NCBI GenBank assembly: GCA_947381945.1
Contig: CANCXM010000008.1
Location: 35,613-99,612, forward strand
Direction: 5' to 3'
Length of the DNA stretch: 64,000 nt
DNA from: an uncultured Muribaculaceae bacterium
GTDB lineage: Bacteria; Bacteroidota; Bacteroidia; Bacteroidales; Muribaculaceae
The position numbers were made by a program, and so were the translations under genes. Shown here piece by piece: positions 51,003 to 60,704 of this stretch. The notes beneath the pieces were generated by a model. The model ran no database searches. It was not told the DNA's origin and saw only the letters and a list, made by a program, of their open reading frames with translations. Each line of letters begins with the position of its first letter. The stretch's first letter is position 1.

Positions 51003-51200
51003 AGGTTTGAGTTTTGAGTTTTTAGTTGTAAGTTGACAAAAACATGCACTAAACCCGACTGAACAGAAACCGGACTGACTCATGGCTGAAAACTCAAAAC
51101 TCAAAACTGAAAACTCAAAACTCAAAACTCGCAACTCAAAACTAAAAACTCCCCTCCAACCCAAAACTCACAACTAAAAACTCACAACTAACAACTCCCC
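51003..51200. repeat. AAAACTC-unit array with inverted left arm
   Basis: 51088-51200 consists largely of 7-mers AAAACTC and variants (CAAAACTCAAAACTGAAAAC and so on). 51003-51035 carries the opposite strand of the same unit (GAGTTTTGAGTTTTTAG), so the whole can fold back. It fills the 201-nt spacer between two genes of the same direction and ends just before the next ATG (51204). Confidence 0.7.
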
Positions 51201-51203
51201 AAC

Positions 51204-52238
51204 ATGATCCGCAAATTTTTACTCTCAATATCATTCATCGCATCCATGACCGCAGCCGCACAGACTGCCGGAGAAACTACAGCCGTATCCGACACACTTC
51301 TCAATGCGACTTCGGCACAGGGTCTAACCATCGTTTCGACCTCTCGTTCGACCTCCATCACTGTCCGCAATCTCAATAATGGCCCGGAGACCTTCTTCTA
51401 TCAGACCGGCACACAGCAAAAGGTAAAAGGCTCGCGCACACAGACACAGATTAATTGTCCGGATGTAAGCTCAATCATTGTATTTGAAACAGAAAACGAT
51501 GTCAACGTCAGCTTCGTAAATCCCGAAGGCGAGACAATGGCCTACACTTTCGACTTCGCGGACCCCGACAACCGCACACTCAAATCATATATCGGTACGC
51601 GCGGAAGCGACTTCGGATTCACAATCTCGCGAAACAAAACGACCAAATGGGATGTCATCTCCAACGGAATAGGTTTCGGATGGATTAATCCGATCAAGAA
51701 CAATTCCGACATCAACACCTCAATGTGGAGAAGCGTGGAATTCACATGGAACATGATTCTCGGCGTTAAGATGACCCACCGTGCCCAGGAACTTTCCTTC
51801 GGCCTCGGCATTCACTGGCAGCACCTCGCGTCCAAAGCCGGACACTATTTCCACAAGAATTCCGACGGACGCATCACCCTCGACCCCTACGCCGAAGGAC
51901 AAACCAAGGGCAGCTCCCACCTCAGCATGTTCAGCCTCCAAATTCCGGTGCTCTACGGAGTGAACTTCGGCCACAAACGCTATTGCGGTTTCAAACTCGG
52001 TCCCGTCCTCAACTTCAACACCGGTGCCCACATCGAGACCAAATATGAGCAGGAAGGAAGCGAATACACCGTCAAGACCGGCCACCTCAGCCAGCGCAAG
52101 GTGACAGTCGACGCAATGGCAATGTTCAACTACCGCTGCATCGGAGTCTATGCCCGCTACGCCCCCATGAAACGCTTCAACTCCCGCACCGACCTCAACT
52201 TCGGCACCTTCTCAACCGGCCTGATGATAGGATTTTGA
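51204..52238 (+). CDS. Exported outer-membrane beta-barrel protein
   Basis: 344 residues with a signal peptide (1-19). The first 130 residues form a probable soluble beta domain (GLTIVSTSRSTSITVRNLNNG). The rest alternates in barrel fashion (VEFTWNMILGVKM, ELSFGLGIHWQHL, VLYGVNFGHKRYCGFKLGPVLNF, CIGVYARYAPM) and ends with LMIGF. Function unknown. Located after the sigma/anti-sigma/small protein genes, it may be part of that unit, but the repeat array between could separate them. Confidence 0.65.
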   Translation: MIRKFLLSISFIASMTAAAQTAGETTAVSDTLLNATSAQGLTIVSTSRSTSITVRNLNNGPETFFYQTGTQQKVKGSRTQTQINCPDVSSIIVFETENDVNVSFVNPEGETMAYTFDFADPDNRTLKSYIGTRGSDFGFTISRNKTTKWDVISNGIGFGWINPIKNNSDINTSMWRSVEFTWNMILGVKMTHRAQELSFGLGIHWQHLASKAGHYFHKNSDGRITLDPYAEGQTKGSSHLSMFSLQIPVLYGVNFGHKRYCGFKLGPVLNFNTGAHIETKYEQEGSEYTVKTGHLSQRKVTVDAMAMFNYRCIGVYARYAPMKRFNSRTDLNFGTFSTGLMIGF

Positions 52239-52255
52239 GGGAAATAAGCTAAAGA

Positions 52256-52380
52256 CTTAATAAGTCAAATAGGTCCAATAAGCCCAATAAGGCCAATAGA
52301 TCAGTTTTGATTATGCTGAGCTATTGGCCCTATTGGGCTTATTGGACCTATTTGGCTTATTAGACTTATCTAGCCTATCA
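52256..52380. repeat. Hairpin built from 9-nt AATARGYCY units (copy B)
   Basis: Left-arm units are AATAAGTCA, AATAGGTCC, AATAAGCCC and AATAAGGCC (about 52259-52300). The right arm (about 52321-52370) is their complement, with one G-U pair and one mismatch over about 41 nt. It lies between the convergent outer-membrane barrel and SusD genes, the same setting as copy A at 30505-30694. Confidence 0.8.
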
Positions 52381-52415
52381 AGCCTTTAGCCCGTTTCTAC
52401 TACTATTCTATTTCA

Positions 52416-53816
52416 TTAATAATTCTGTGTCAGCGAACTGTTATAGAGAGTTGCCGTCTTGGGGAATGGTGAAATCCAGAGGGGTGAATCGGGATCTACA
52501 GTGAATCGGCCAAGTTCTCCACAGTCATGAACAATGGTTTTCTTATAGGCATCCTCGCTGTTCCAACGCTTGCGGTCAAGGAAATTGAAGATTGTCGTAA
52601 ACATCTCAACCCTCTTGTTCTTCTGAAGAATCTCCATTGCCTGAGCCTCAGACGTGATGTCGGTGCGGTCGAAATAGTGAGGATTCTCACCATAGATGCG
52701 GCGGTCTCGCACCTCATCGACAAAACGGAGTCCCTCACGGTATTGCCCTGCACGAATCATACACTCAGCAATTGTATAATACATATTCTCGGTACGCAGA
52801 CCGTAAGTGCTGTAATGCACATCCCAGCTACCACACATGTATGAACCGTCGAGTCCATAGCCTGAATGGTCAGTCCAACCGTCCTGAGTGTACTGACCGA
52901 GTACCATCAACACATCATCAGGGTCAATATCTTTTGCAAAATCAGGGGTACAGACCGTGCCGCCCCATTCTCCGATATTGGAATTGTCGTGAAAACAAAG
53001 CAGATAATTGTTCTCCGACTTGTGGGGAAGCGTCCAAGCCATAGCGTCAACAGCTTTAAGACGATCTTCAAGCACACTGTTGAAGCGCACAGCCGCGCGG
53101 GCGTAGTTCAGCGCCTCGTCATATCGCTTCATCTGCATGAGCACCATCGCACGCACTCCGTTGCCGAAATCAGCTCCGATGCGGAAAGGATTGTCGACTG
53201 CGCTCTGACGGAGATTGGCTATCACCTCATCCGAACAGTCGTCAAGAATGGCATCATAGACCTCCTTGACCGTGCGCTTGGTCTTCTGCTCCTGGACATT
53301 GGTATTGTTGACGTATGCCACGCCTCCCATTCCGGCAGCAGTCGCCTCGTCATACTGACCTGCATAGAGATTCACGACAATGAAGTGGAACCATGCGCGC
53401 ATGATTCGGGCCTCCGCCTTCACGCGCTTTTTGGTTTCCGGGTCGCCTGACACTTCATCGGCCTTTGAAATCACCACATTCATGTAGTTTATGTACTGAT
53501 AGCAATCCTCATAGATGCCATCGTCGGTTGCAAGTTCCACACGGTCGACAGAACTGTCGCAGGCAAGCATGGCATATTCGAGAGTGGTCCTGTCGGCAAG
53601 AAGCGACGCAGGAGTCTTCCACTTCCCAGGATAGGTATTGCCACAGAGTGTCTCGAAATTAGCCGTCGATGAGAGCATGTAGCGCTGCTCAAGAAGAGTT
53701 TCAAGATCATTGATATTGTCGAGAGTTGTCTTTCCGAGAGGCACAATGTCGAGCTTGTCGTCACAGGAGACAAACAGCAGCATCACAGCCGCCAGAAGTC
53801 CGTATATCTTTTTCAT
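52416..53816 (-). CDS. SusD/RagB family nutrient-binding lipoprotein
   Basis: 466 residues, lipoprotein signal ending at C18 (LLFVSCDDKLDIVP). SusD helical TPR-type features are visible (AEARIMRAWFHFIVVNLYAG, GNGVRAMVLMQMKRYDEALNYARAAV) as is the C-terminal RagB block (RTENMYYTIAECMIRAGQYREGLRFVDEVRDRR ... KRVEMFTTIFNFLDRKRW). It acts as the surface lid over the SusC channel and binds the ligand. The ligand is unknown: no glycosidase is adjacent. It is the last gene of the TlpA-SusC-SusD operon, 18 nt after SusC. Confidence 0.9.
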   Translation of the reverse strand: MKKIYGLLAAVMLLFVSCDDKLDIVPLGKTTLDNINDLETLLEQRYMLSSTANFETLCGNTYPGKWKTPASLLADRTTLEYAMLACDSSVDRVELATDDGIYEDCYQYINYMNVVISKADEVSGDPETKKRVKAEARIMRAWFHFIVVNLYAGQYDEATAAGMGGVAYVNNTNVQEQKTKRTVKEVYDAILDDCSDEVIANLRQSAVDNPFRIGADFGNGVRAMVLMQMKRYDEALNYARAAVRFNSVLEDRLKAVDAMAWTLPHKSENNYLLCFHDNSNIGEWGGTVCTPDFAKDIDPDDVLMVLGQYTQDGWTDHSGYGLDGSYMCGSWDVHYSTYGLRTENMYYTIAECMIRAGQYREGLRFVDEVRDRRIYGENPHYFDRTDITSEAQAMEILQKNKRVEMFTTIFNFLDRKRWNSEDAYKKTIVHDCGELGRFTVDPDSPLWISPFPKTATLYNSSLTQNY

Positions 53817-53834
53817 ATTGTCAAGGCTTGTGGA

Positions 53835-56800
53835 TTAAAGGTTAAAGAAGAGACTGAAAGTATAGCTGCGGGGGACATAGTTGATATGGTTTCCGCCCGA
53901 CATTGCCTCCGGGTCGAGGTTGCGGCCGTTGCGCGCCCATGTGCCGAGATTATTGACCTGAAAACGGAGACGAATGTCATTGAGCCCGATTCTGCGGCAA
54001 AGTTTGGGGTCAAAGTTATAGCTGAGCATCACATTGCGGAATTTCAGATAATCGGCATGGACAACGTTAGTGCTGCGGTAACCGGCATAGTTCATGTATT
54101 TGTAATCCTTGTAGAAATAGCCGTTGGCAGGATATGAGCTGTCGCCCTCCCAATATTTGAGAGCATGACGCGACACGGCGCTCTGTCCGAACGCATTGCC
54201 ATAGCCTGACGCGCCGCCTGCATTAAGCGCCCATTCATCGTTACCTACACGCATGTAGTGGCCGCCGTAGTAATTGAACATGGCTGAGAGCGAGAATCCG
54301 TTCCATGTGATTGTCGGGGTGATGGCACCGCTGTAGACCGGTGTTGACGGACCGGAATAAATCACGTCGTCAATCGTGAACTCGCTGTTGGCAATCGAGG
54401 ATGTATGCTCCGCGCCGTTATGGTCACGCCATCCCATATACCAGAGTCCGTCCACCTCCTTCAGACCGGTGTAGTCGAAAGAGAAAAGCGAGTTGATGGG
54501 ATAACCCTCATGGAGTAGGGATGAATTGAGATACTCAACTCCACTGTTCACGAAATGCGACACTGCAGTCACTTCATTATGGTTGTAGGCAAAATTGAGG
54601 CCGAGACGTATGCCGAGGCTCTTGCGTCCGTGTGACGGAAGAATCACACCGTCAAGCTGGAGTTCCACACCACGGTTGACCATGTTTCCGCTATTGATTG
54701 TCAGGCTTGTCCATCCGGTCGTGCGGTCAAGGTCAGTCACGGTCAGGAGATCGGAACCGCTCTTGTGGTAATAGTCCACAGAACCGTTCAATCGGTAGCC
54801 GAGGAAAGCGAAGTCAAGACCGACATTCCATGTCGATGTCTTTTCCCATCGCAACTGGTCGTTGGGAGGTGTCTGCAGATTGCCCTGCTTGCCACCGGTG
54901 ATATTGTTGGTGGTGATTTTAGCTGTCAGATAGCTTGTGGAGTTGGGGTCGATATTGCCCGTCAGACCGTAGCTTGCACGGAGTTTGAGGGCATTGAGCC
55001 ATGTATAGTCTCTGAGGAAGGTCTCATTGTGGGCATTCCAGCTTCCACCGACCGACCACAGTGGACGGCCGCGGAACTTCGGGTCGGCACCGAAAAGGTC
55101 TGTCTTGTCAACGCGGTAGCTCGCCGAGAGTGAGTAACGGTTGTCATAGACATAGCTGCCCGTGACGTAGAGCGAATAATAGCGGTGAAGAGTCTTGGAT
55201 GTACCAAATGAGGCCGGTGCACCGTAGACAGGCTGATCAGAGCCAAACACGTTTGTCGTCGGATTGTTAATATAGCTCCATACGGCATCGAGATTCAGAT
55301 TCGTCTGCGTCGCATAGTCATAGCCGAGGAGGGTTGAGCGTTCGGTCGACACACGGGTCTGGCGATACTCCATACCTGCCACCGCATCGATGAAATGCTT
55401 TCCGGCAAAAGTGTTGCGATAGCCTGTCTGCGCACGGAAGGTATAGTACTGCGCCTCCTGTGTGTAGGTCTGCAGGCTGCCACCGTCGGGCACATTGTGT
55501 GTCGTCTTGACGTCCGGCACCTGAATCTGACCGTAATGCTCCGGATCTGCCATCCAGGCATCCAAATCAAGATCCGCTCCCCACCAGTCCTTGCTTGTAT
55601 CATCAACCCACTTCATGACAGTCGAAGCCGTCGTGTAGAGGTCATAGATGCTGCGCATGGTGTAGGAATCAGCCTCGTTGATGGTCCGTGTGCGCGAGAA
55701 GATGTCCTCATACTGGAACTGCCCCGAAGCTGTCCAGCCGGGAAGGATGTTGAACAGAGCATGGACGAATGTGCGGGTGTTGGTGTAACGGCGGTTTGAG
55801 AAATTACGCCCCATCTCATCGGCAAGATTGAATGTGGCATCCTTCAACCCGTAAGCCGTCTCACCGAAGGCCTTGTTTCCGGTATATATTCCGGCCTCCA
55901 TGCCTCGGCGCGAACCGTCGGCATCATACATTGATTCGTATGGGAGGAAGGAATTGATGTAGCCATACTCTCCGAGATTGTGGGTCTTGCTGCGGGTATT
56001 CAAGACATTGACTCCAAACGAGAGATCGAGCCATTTGCACACCTTCAGGTCACCGCGATATTTGAATGAGAGGGAGTTCTGGTGTTCGTTCCGCACTCCC
56101 ATATTATCTGTTGAATAGTTTAGGTTAAAGCTTGAACTGAGGGAGTTGCCCTGCATACGCATGGCGACATTGTAGAGCTGCGTGACCTGAGTGCGGTCAT
56201 GGACATTCATGTATTCATCACGGTAATCGTTGCGGCTCCAACTGTCGAGAGTCGAATTGAGGTCAGCGTCGCTCAGATTTCCCTGATGGTTTTCGAGAAG
56301 CATACGCATCACCTTGGAAATCGAGCCACGGCGGTTGTTGTTATAGTCCGTAAGCACCGAGTTCAGACCCGCCTGACCCGGCTCATTGAGCATGGCATTA
56401 AAATTGTAGCGTTCGAGGGCAATCATGTCGGCTGCCGAGGCCCATTCGTAATTGCTGTAGTCCTGCTTCTCGCTGATTGTCAGGTCGGCATTGAAATCAA
56501 CAGTCAAACGTTGCTGCTTGGCCTGTTTCGTGGTGATGACAATCACGCCGTTAGAGGCCCGCGCACCATAGATTGAGGCTGCGGCGGCATCCTTAAGCAC
56601 GGTGATGTTCTCAATGTCGTAGGGATTGACGGTCGAGATACCACCTTCAATCGGCAAGCCGTCGACAACAATCAGCGGACTCGACTTGGCCTGAAATGTT
56701 CCGACACCACGGATGGTGAAGGCATCTTCATCAGTCGACCCCTTCTTTGGATCCATCACAAGACCGGGAACGGCACCTTCGAGACGCGAAGCAAGGTCTG

Positions 56801-57263
56801 TGGTCGAACGCTTGTCAAGGTCATCGGAGGTCAGCACCTGATAGGAACCGGTGGCGCTCTCGCGCTTGATGTTCTGATAGCCGGTGACAACAACCTCGTT
56901 CATCATGTTCGGAGTCTGAGTCATGCGGACACGGATATATTTTCCTCCTCCCTTATCAACTTTCATACGCACGGTTTTCATCCCGACGTAGGAAATCACG
57001 AGCACCGGATTCTCCTTATTCACGAGAAGAGTGAAGTTTCCGTCCACATCCGTTGAAGTTCCGGTCTTGGAACCCTCCAGCATTACCGTAGCGCCGGCCA
57101 AAGGCTCCCCTTCCTCATCAAGCACAGAGCCTGTGATTGTTTTTTTCTCTATTTTTTCAATTGACGACGTCACACTCCCCACTTTATTCGACTGTGCATC
57201 GGCAAGCAAAGAGGTGAAAATGGCTAATGAGCCCGTCAACAGATACATGAATGGCTTATTCAT
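53835..57263 (-). CDS. SusC/RagA family TonB-dependent outer-membrane transporter
   Basis: 1142 residues with a signal peptide (about 1-23). A carboxypeptidase-regulatory-like domain (38-115, GSVLDEEGEPLAGATVMLEG) is followed by the plug (about 120-245), with the SusC markers TIRGVGTF, PLIVVDGLPIEGG and NPYDIENITVLKDAAAASIYGARASNGVIVITTK. The 22-strand barrel ends in YTFSLFFNL. No N-terminal STN signalling domain is present. It forms the energised import channel with the SusD lipoprotein. TonB-driven import of peptides or glycans is possible; the neighbouring thioredoxin-like gene does not point to a sugar. Confidence 0.93.
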   Translation of the reverse strand: MNKPFMYLLTGSLAIFTSLLADAQSNKVGSVTSSIEKIEKKTITGSVLDEEGEPLAGATVMLEGSKTGTSTDVDGNFTLLVNKENPVLVISYVGMKTVRMKVDKGGGKYIRVRMTQTPNMMNEVVVTGYQNIKRESATGSYQVLTSDDLDKRSTTDLASRLEGAVPGLVMDPKKGSTDEDAFTIRGVGTFQAKSSPLIVVDGLPIEGGISTVNPYDIENITVLKDAAAASIYGARASNGVIVITTKQAKQQRLTVDFNADLTISEKQDYSNYEWASAADMIALERYNFNAMLNEPGQAGLNSVLTDYNNNRRGSISKVMRMLLENHQGNLSDADLNSTLDSWSRNDYRDEYMNVHDRTQVTQLYNVAMRMQGNSLSSSFNLNYSTDNMGVRNEHQNSLSFKYRGDLKVCKWLDLSFGVNVLNTRSKTHNLGEYGYINSFLPYESMYDADGSRRGMEAGIYTGNKAFGETAYGLKDATFNLADEMGRNFSNRRYTNTRTFVHALFNILPGWTASGQFQYEDIFSRTRTINEADSYTMRSIYDLYTTASTVMKWVDDTSKDWWGADLDLDAWMADPEHYGQIQVPDVKTTHNVPDGGSLQTYTQEAQYYTFRAQTGYRNTFAGKHFIDAVAGMEYRQTRVSTERSTLLGYDYATQTNLNLDAVWSYINNPTTNVFGSDQPVYGAPASFGTSKTLHRYYSLYVTGSYVYDNRYSLSASYRVDKTDLFGADPKFRGRPLWSVGGSWNAHNETFLRDYTWLNALKLRASYGLTGNIDPNSTSYLTAKITTNNITGGKQGNLQTPPNDQLRWEKTSTWNVGLDFAFLGYRLNGSVDYYHKSGSDLLTVTDLDRTTGWTSLTINSGNMVNRGVELQLDGVILPSHGRKSLGIRLGLNFAYNHNEVTAVSHFVNSGVEYLNSSLLHEGYPINSLFSFDYTGLKEVDGLWYMGWRDHNGAEHTSSIANSEFTIDDVIYSGPSTPVYSGAITPTITWNGFSLSAMFNYYGGHYMRVGNDEWALNAGGASGYGNAFGQSAVSRHALKYWEGDSSYPANGYFYKDYKYMNYAGYRSTNVVHADYLKFRNVMLSYNFDPKLCRRIGLNDIRLRFQVNNLGTWARNGRNLDPEAMSGGNHINYVPRSYTFSLFFNL

Positions 57264-57300
57264 GACAATGGGTTTTGATTGGTTTGTAAATTTCGTTTAA

Positions 57301-58677
57301 CTATTGTGCTATGGCCGCCTTAAGTATACCGACAATGTTTTCGTCGGAGGGACGTTCGGCATCAGTGGATATGAAACGTCCATCCTTACCGATGAGAAGG
57401 AAACGCGGGATTCCGCTGATACCCATTGCATCCATGAACTCGTCGCCGGATGATTTCTCAAAGATGTATTGCGGCCATTCGGGCTTGTCGCGGTCAAGTT
57501 TTTTCAGCCATGCCTGACGGTTGTCGTCGCGCGAGATACTGATGAACGATATGGCATCGTTGCCCTTGAACTGAGCGACCACCTTCTCCATATAAGGAAT
57601 CTCACGGCAACACGGTCCGCACCATGTGGCCCAGATGTCGATGTAGACCACACTCTTACCCAAAAGCTCCGAAAGCTTGCATCTGCTGCCGTCGGGCGAA
57701 ATGAGGACCGGGTCGGTCGGGACGGCATCACCGTCATTCACCTTGGGCTTCATGGACTCATAGAGTTCAATCAGACGCTCCTTGACGTTGGGCGCTTTCG
57801 AAAGCTGAGGCTCGACAGCGGCAAAAAACGAATTTATCTCTTCTTCAGGAAGACGATACATCATGAGCATTGATCCGAGAGTGTACCAAAGTGATTTTTT
57901 ATTCGCTTCATTTGTCAGCACACTGTCTATCGCGGCATACTGCCCGACGAGATAGTCATTGACGTTCTTCGCTTTGGAATTTTTGTGGATGTCTGAGTTG
58001 TTGTACCACGCGGTTATGATGCCTGTCAGACGCGCCTCATCTGAATTCGGGTCAACGGTGGATATAATCTCCTCCACCTCCGCTTTGTGGTCAGTCTTGC
58101 TATAGTATGAATCAATGTTCAGGAGTGTCAGCAGCGTCTGATTGTAGTATGAGTCGGTCAGCCGGTTGTAAAGACCGCGCTTGTCAGCCTTGACGTTAGT
58201 GATAAGCCCCTTGATGTTGTCGCGACACCCGTCAAGCTTTGCCTTATAATCCGCGAAGACAAACGGCTGGTCGGGTGAGGGCTTGTAGTTCATGGGATAG
58301 AATCCCCGGACGTAGGCATTGACAAATGTGCTTTCAGCTGCATTGTCTCCTGTGAATGACGCATTGTCGGTAATGTCCATGACCGTCGTTGCCCCATTCT
58401 GCAAGTATGCACCGAAGGGTTGCCCATCAATGTAAACCATAGCCTCTACAGCTTCACATGGAAGCTCACCGGAAAAAACGAACGAACCGTCAGCATCGGT
58501 CTTGAATGTGGAAAGACACATATCTCCGTTATAGTCATAGACAACATTGACTTCCGCAGGCTCCGTGGCATTGATTTTTCCTTTCAGCAAAGGAGTGCCC
58601 GACGCTGCGGCAACGGTATTAGAGATAAGTCCGAGTAGAAAGAGAAATGTCAGTTTCCTCACATACGATTTTAACAT
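57301..58677 (-). CDS. TlpA-like thiol-disulfide oxidoreductase with DUF4369-like N-terminus
   Basis: 458 residues from the ATG at 58677, where the signal peptide begins (MLKSYVRKLTFLFLLG). The N-terminal beta domain (25-125, GKINATEPAEVNVVYDYNGD) resembles DUF4369. A helical middle follows, then a thioredoxin fold from about 320 with the active site WATWCGPCCREIPYMEKV and the cis-Pro motif SGIPRFLLIGKDG. A periplasmic disulfide reductase is expected. It is the first gene of the operon with SusC/SusD (37-nt gap) and has a strong promoter. Similar TlpA-SusC-SusD arrangements exist in Bacteroidales but the substrate is not clear. Confidence 0.87.
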   Translation of the reverse strand: MLKSYVRKLTFLFLLGLISNTVAAASGTPLLKGKINATEPAEVNVVYDYNGDMCLSTFKTDADGSFVFSGELPCEAVEAMVYIDGQPFGAYLQNGATTVMDITDNASFTGDNAAESTFVNAYVRGFYPMNYKPSPDQPFVFADYKAKLDGCRDNIKGLITNVKADKRGLYNRLTDSYYNQTLLTLLNIDSYYSKTDHKAEVEEIISTVDPNSDEARLTGIITAWYNNSDIHKNSKAKNVNDYLVGQYAAIDSVLTNEANKKSLWYTLGSMLMMYRLPEEEINSFFAAVEPQLSKAPNVKERLIELYESMKPKVNDGDAVPTDPVLISPDGSRCKLSELLGKSVVYIDIWATWCGPCCREIPYMEKVVAQFKGNDAISFISISRDDNRQAWLKKLDRDKPEWPQYIFEKSSGDEFMDAMGISGIPRFLLIGKDGRFISTDAERPSDENIVGILKAAIAQ

Positions 58678-58725
58678 AACAATGTAGGGGTATTGAAGGG
58701 TTACTATAATTGCTCGATTGTATCG

Positions 58726-58757
58726 CAAATATAAATCAACCCCTTGAAAGCTACAAA
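58726..58757 (-). promoter_or_regulatory. Promoter of the TlpA-SusC-SusD operon
   Basis: On the minus strand TTTG (58754-58757) and TATATTTG (58726-58733) are exactly 20 nt apart, a full match to the Bacteroidota consensus. The start near 58719 leaves a leader of about 42 nt. Confidence 0.75.
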
Positions 58758-58906
58758 ATTATTGTTTTCGGAATCGTAAAATTGAGAAATATGGAATCTA
58801 TTTTAACACTAAGCCTTAAAATTAACACATCTCAATAAAAAAGATAGTGTTTCTGAATTCTCCCGGCCGGATGGACACAATGCCTCCTGCCGCAAAAAAA
58901 GTTTCA

Positions 58907-60636
58907 TCAAAGCTCGCGGACTTGCGCACGGTAACGTGCAGGGGTCATTCCGGTAATGGACTGGAAAGTGGAATAGAATGTCGATATGGAACTGAACCCG
59001 ACCTCCGAACAAATCTGTTTCAACGGCATATTGGTCTCCATATCGGAAATGAGTGCGATGGCTTCGCGGATGCGGTAGTCATTGACAAGCTGCGTGAACG
59101 ATTTTCCGGTCGAATCATTCACAGCTCTGGAAAGATATGTGCGGTTGCTGCCAAGCCTCTCGGCCACGGCACCCACCGTCAGTGATGGATCCTTGAAAAG
59201 TTTCTCCTCGGTCATCAGTGCGGTAAAGCGTCCCATCAGGTCGTCGGCCTTGACTTCGGAAAGTCCGGCGCTTCCGCTCGTCTTCGGCTTACGCGCCTTC
59301 TCAAGCTGCTCCATGAGCATCTGCTCCCGTGAGATATACTCGCGGTTCTGCGTCACAATGGCCCGATAGAGGCGATCCTTTCTCCTGTAGTTATAATAGG
59401 TCAGACCGAGCAATAGGATGACGGCAACGACAACCACTGCAAGCAACGCAATCCTGTGGCGGACCGACAGAATCTCTATCCTCTGCTCGTCAATCAGACG
59501 TTCGTTGGTATAGACCTCATGGCGTATGCGGTTTTCCTGCAACGCCCGTTCGCGGCTGAGCTGGAAGATGCTGTCCTGATATGACTGATAGTGCAGACTG
59601 TGGTCGAGAGCCTTGCGGTAGTCACCTGCATCACGGTAGGCAAGCACAAGCTCCCTTTCCAGTTCCGGCGAATGAATCTTGATGTCGGAATCCCCGAGGT
59701 TGCCGAGACCATGCTCCAAAACTCTTATCGCTGAATCGATATGACCGTCGTGTCTCAAAAGGCCTGCGTATGCGAGATATGTCGCCGAAACCTCAGAGGT
59801 GTCTGAATTTCCGAAATGCTCCATGGCAAGAGCATAGTATTTGTATGCGTCTTTGAAGTTTCCTCTCTTCTCGGCAATTCTTGCCTTGATGAGATATAGT
59901 TCCGGTTCTCCTGCAAAACCGCCCTTGCGATGAAAATCCTCCACCTCTTTTATAAGTGCATCCGCTTCATCAAGACTTCCGTCAAGCATACAATAGTGGG
60001 CAAGTGTGTATTTGGAATAATACAGCGGTATCGGCTCTCCGCGCTTTAAGGCTATCTCATGGGATTGCTCAGCGAGCTTCCGTCCGGACACATCGTTCAT
60101 CGTAAGATAGGCTCCTGCAAGGTTCGAGAGTACGATACCGTAACGCCGCTCGTCGTTTATTGCCTTGGCATCCTCAAGTGCACGATAGTAATATGATGAG
60201 GCCGTATAGGCATCATTGTGGACAAGAAGGTAATACATACCCATCCCGTTGTTGATTGAGAGGAGTGCATCGTGGTTATCCGTGCCGTCGGCAATCGCCC
60301 TCGCCTCCTCCATTTGCCTGAAAAATTCTTCCGCATCATCAACAAGATGCGCCGACCCGAGGATAATTCTCCCGTAAAGTTCGCAGAACTCCCTGTCGCC
60401 CTGCTCTCGCCGAGAGCGATGAGCCGACGGCCGTATTCTCGGGACTTCGCGTCGTCACCGATGTTCATGTAGTAGAAGCCGACGGTCTTGAGCAGCTCCT
60501 TGTCGTTGGGATTGTTCTCGAGAGCGGTAAGATAGTCATTGATTGTATCCTTGCCGCCTATTGTATCGGCATGAAGCATGAAAGGCGATGTCAGAAACAT
60601 CGCCAAAATCATTGCAATTAAGATTCTTAACTTCAT
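58907..60636 (-). pseudogene. TPR/AraC-family membrane regulator interrupted by a one-base frameshift
   Basis: Two overlapping frames together form one protein. The ATG at 60636 opens a signal peptide (MKLRILIAMILAMFLTS) and a TPR start (NDYLTALENNPNDKELLKTVGFYYMNIGDDAKSREYGRRLIALGE). Near 60390-60412 the frame must shift by one base to continue as FCELYGRIILGSAHLVDD and then the long second frame. That frame carries TPRs, a membrane helix (HRIALLAVVVVAVILLLGLTYYNY), a coiled coil and a C-terminal AraC helix-turn-helix (LTVGAVAERLGSNRTYLSRA, MPLKQICSEVGFSSISTFYS). The 1730-nt span is one base short of 577 codons. A read error, a real mutation or programmed slippage are all possible. An intact copy would sense periplasmic signals, probably for the downstream TlpA-SusCD operon. 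Confidence 0.75.
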
Positions 60637-60704
60637 GTCCGGAAAATACTATTGTGTAAAGAGAGATGTGACATAACAGTATGTGGGAGGATTAAACTTG
60701 CAGA

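Noticed and set aside
51088..51200. CRISPR-like array
   Set aside because: Units are 7 nt without unique spacers of regular length, and no cas gene is present.
60157..60636. A separate 159-residue protein
   Set aside because: Its first 90 residues are the signal peptide and TPR start of the AraC regulator; the rest is out-of-frame read-through after the frameshift.
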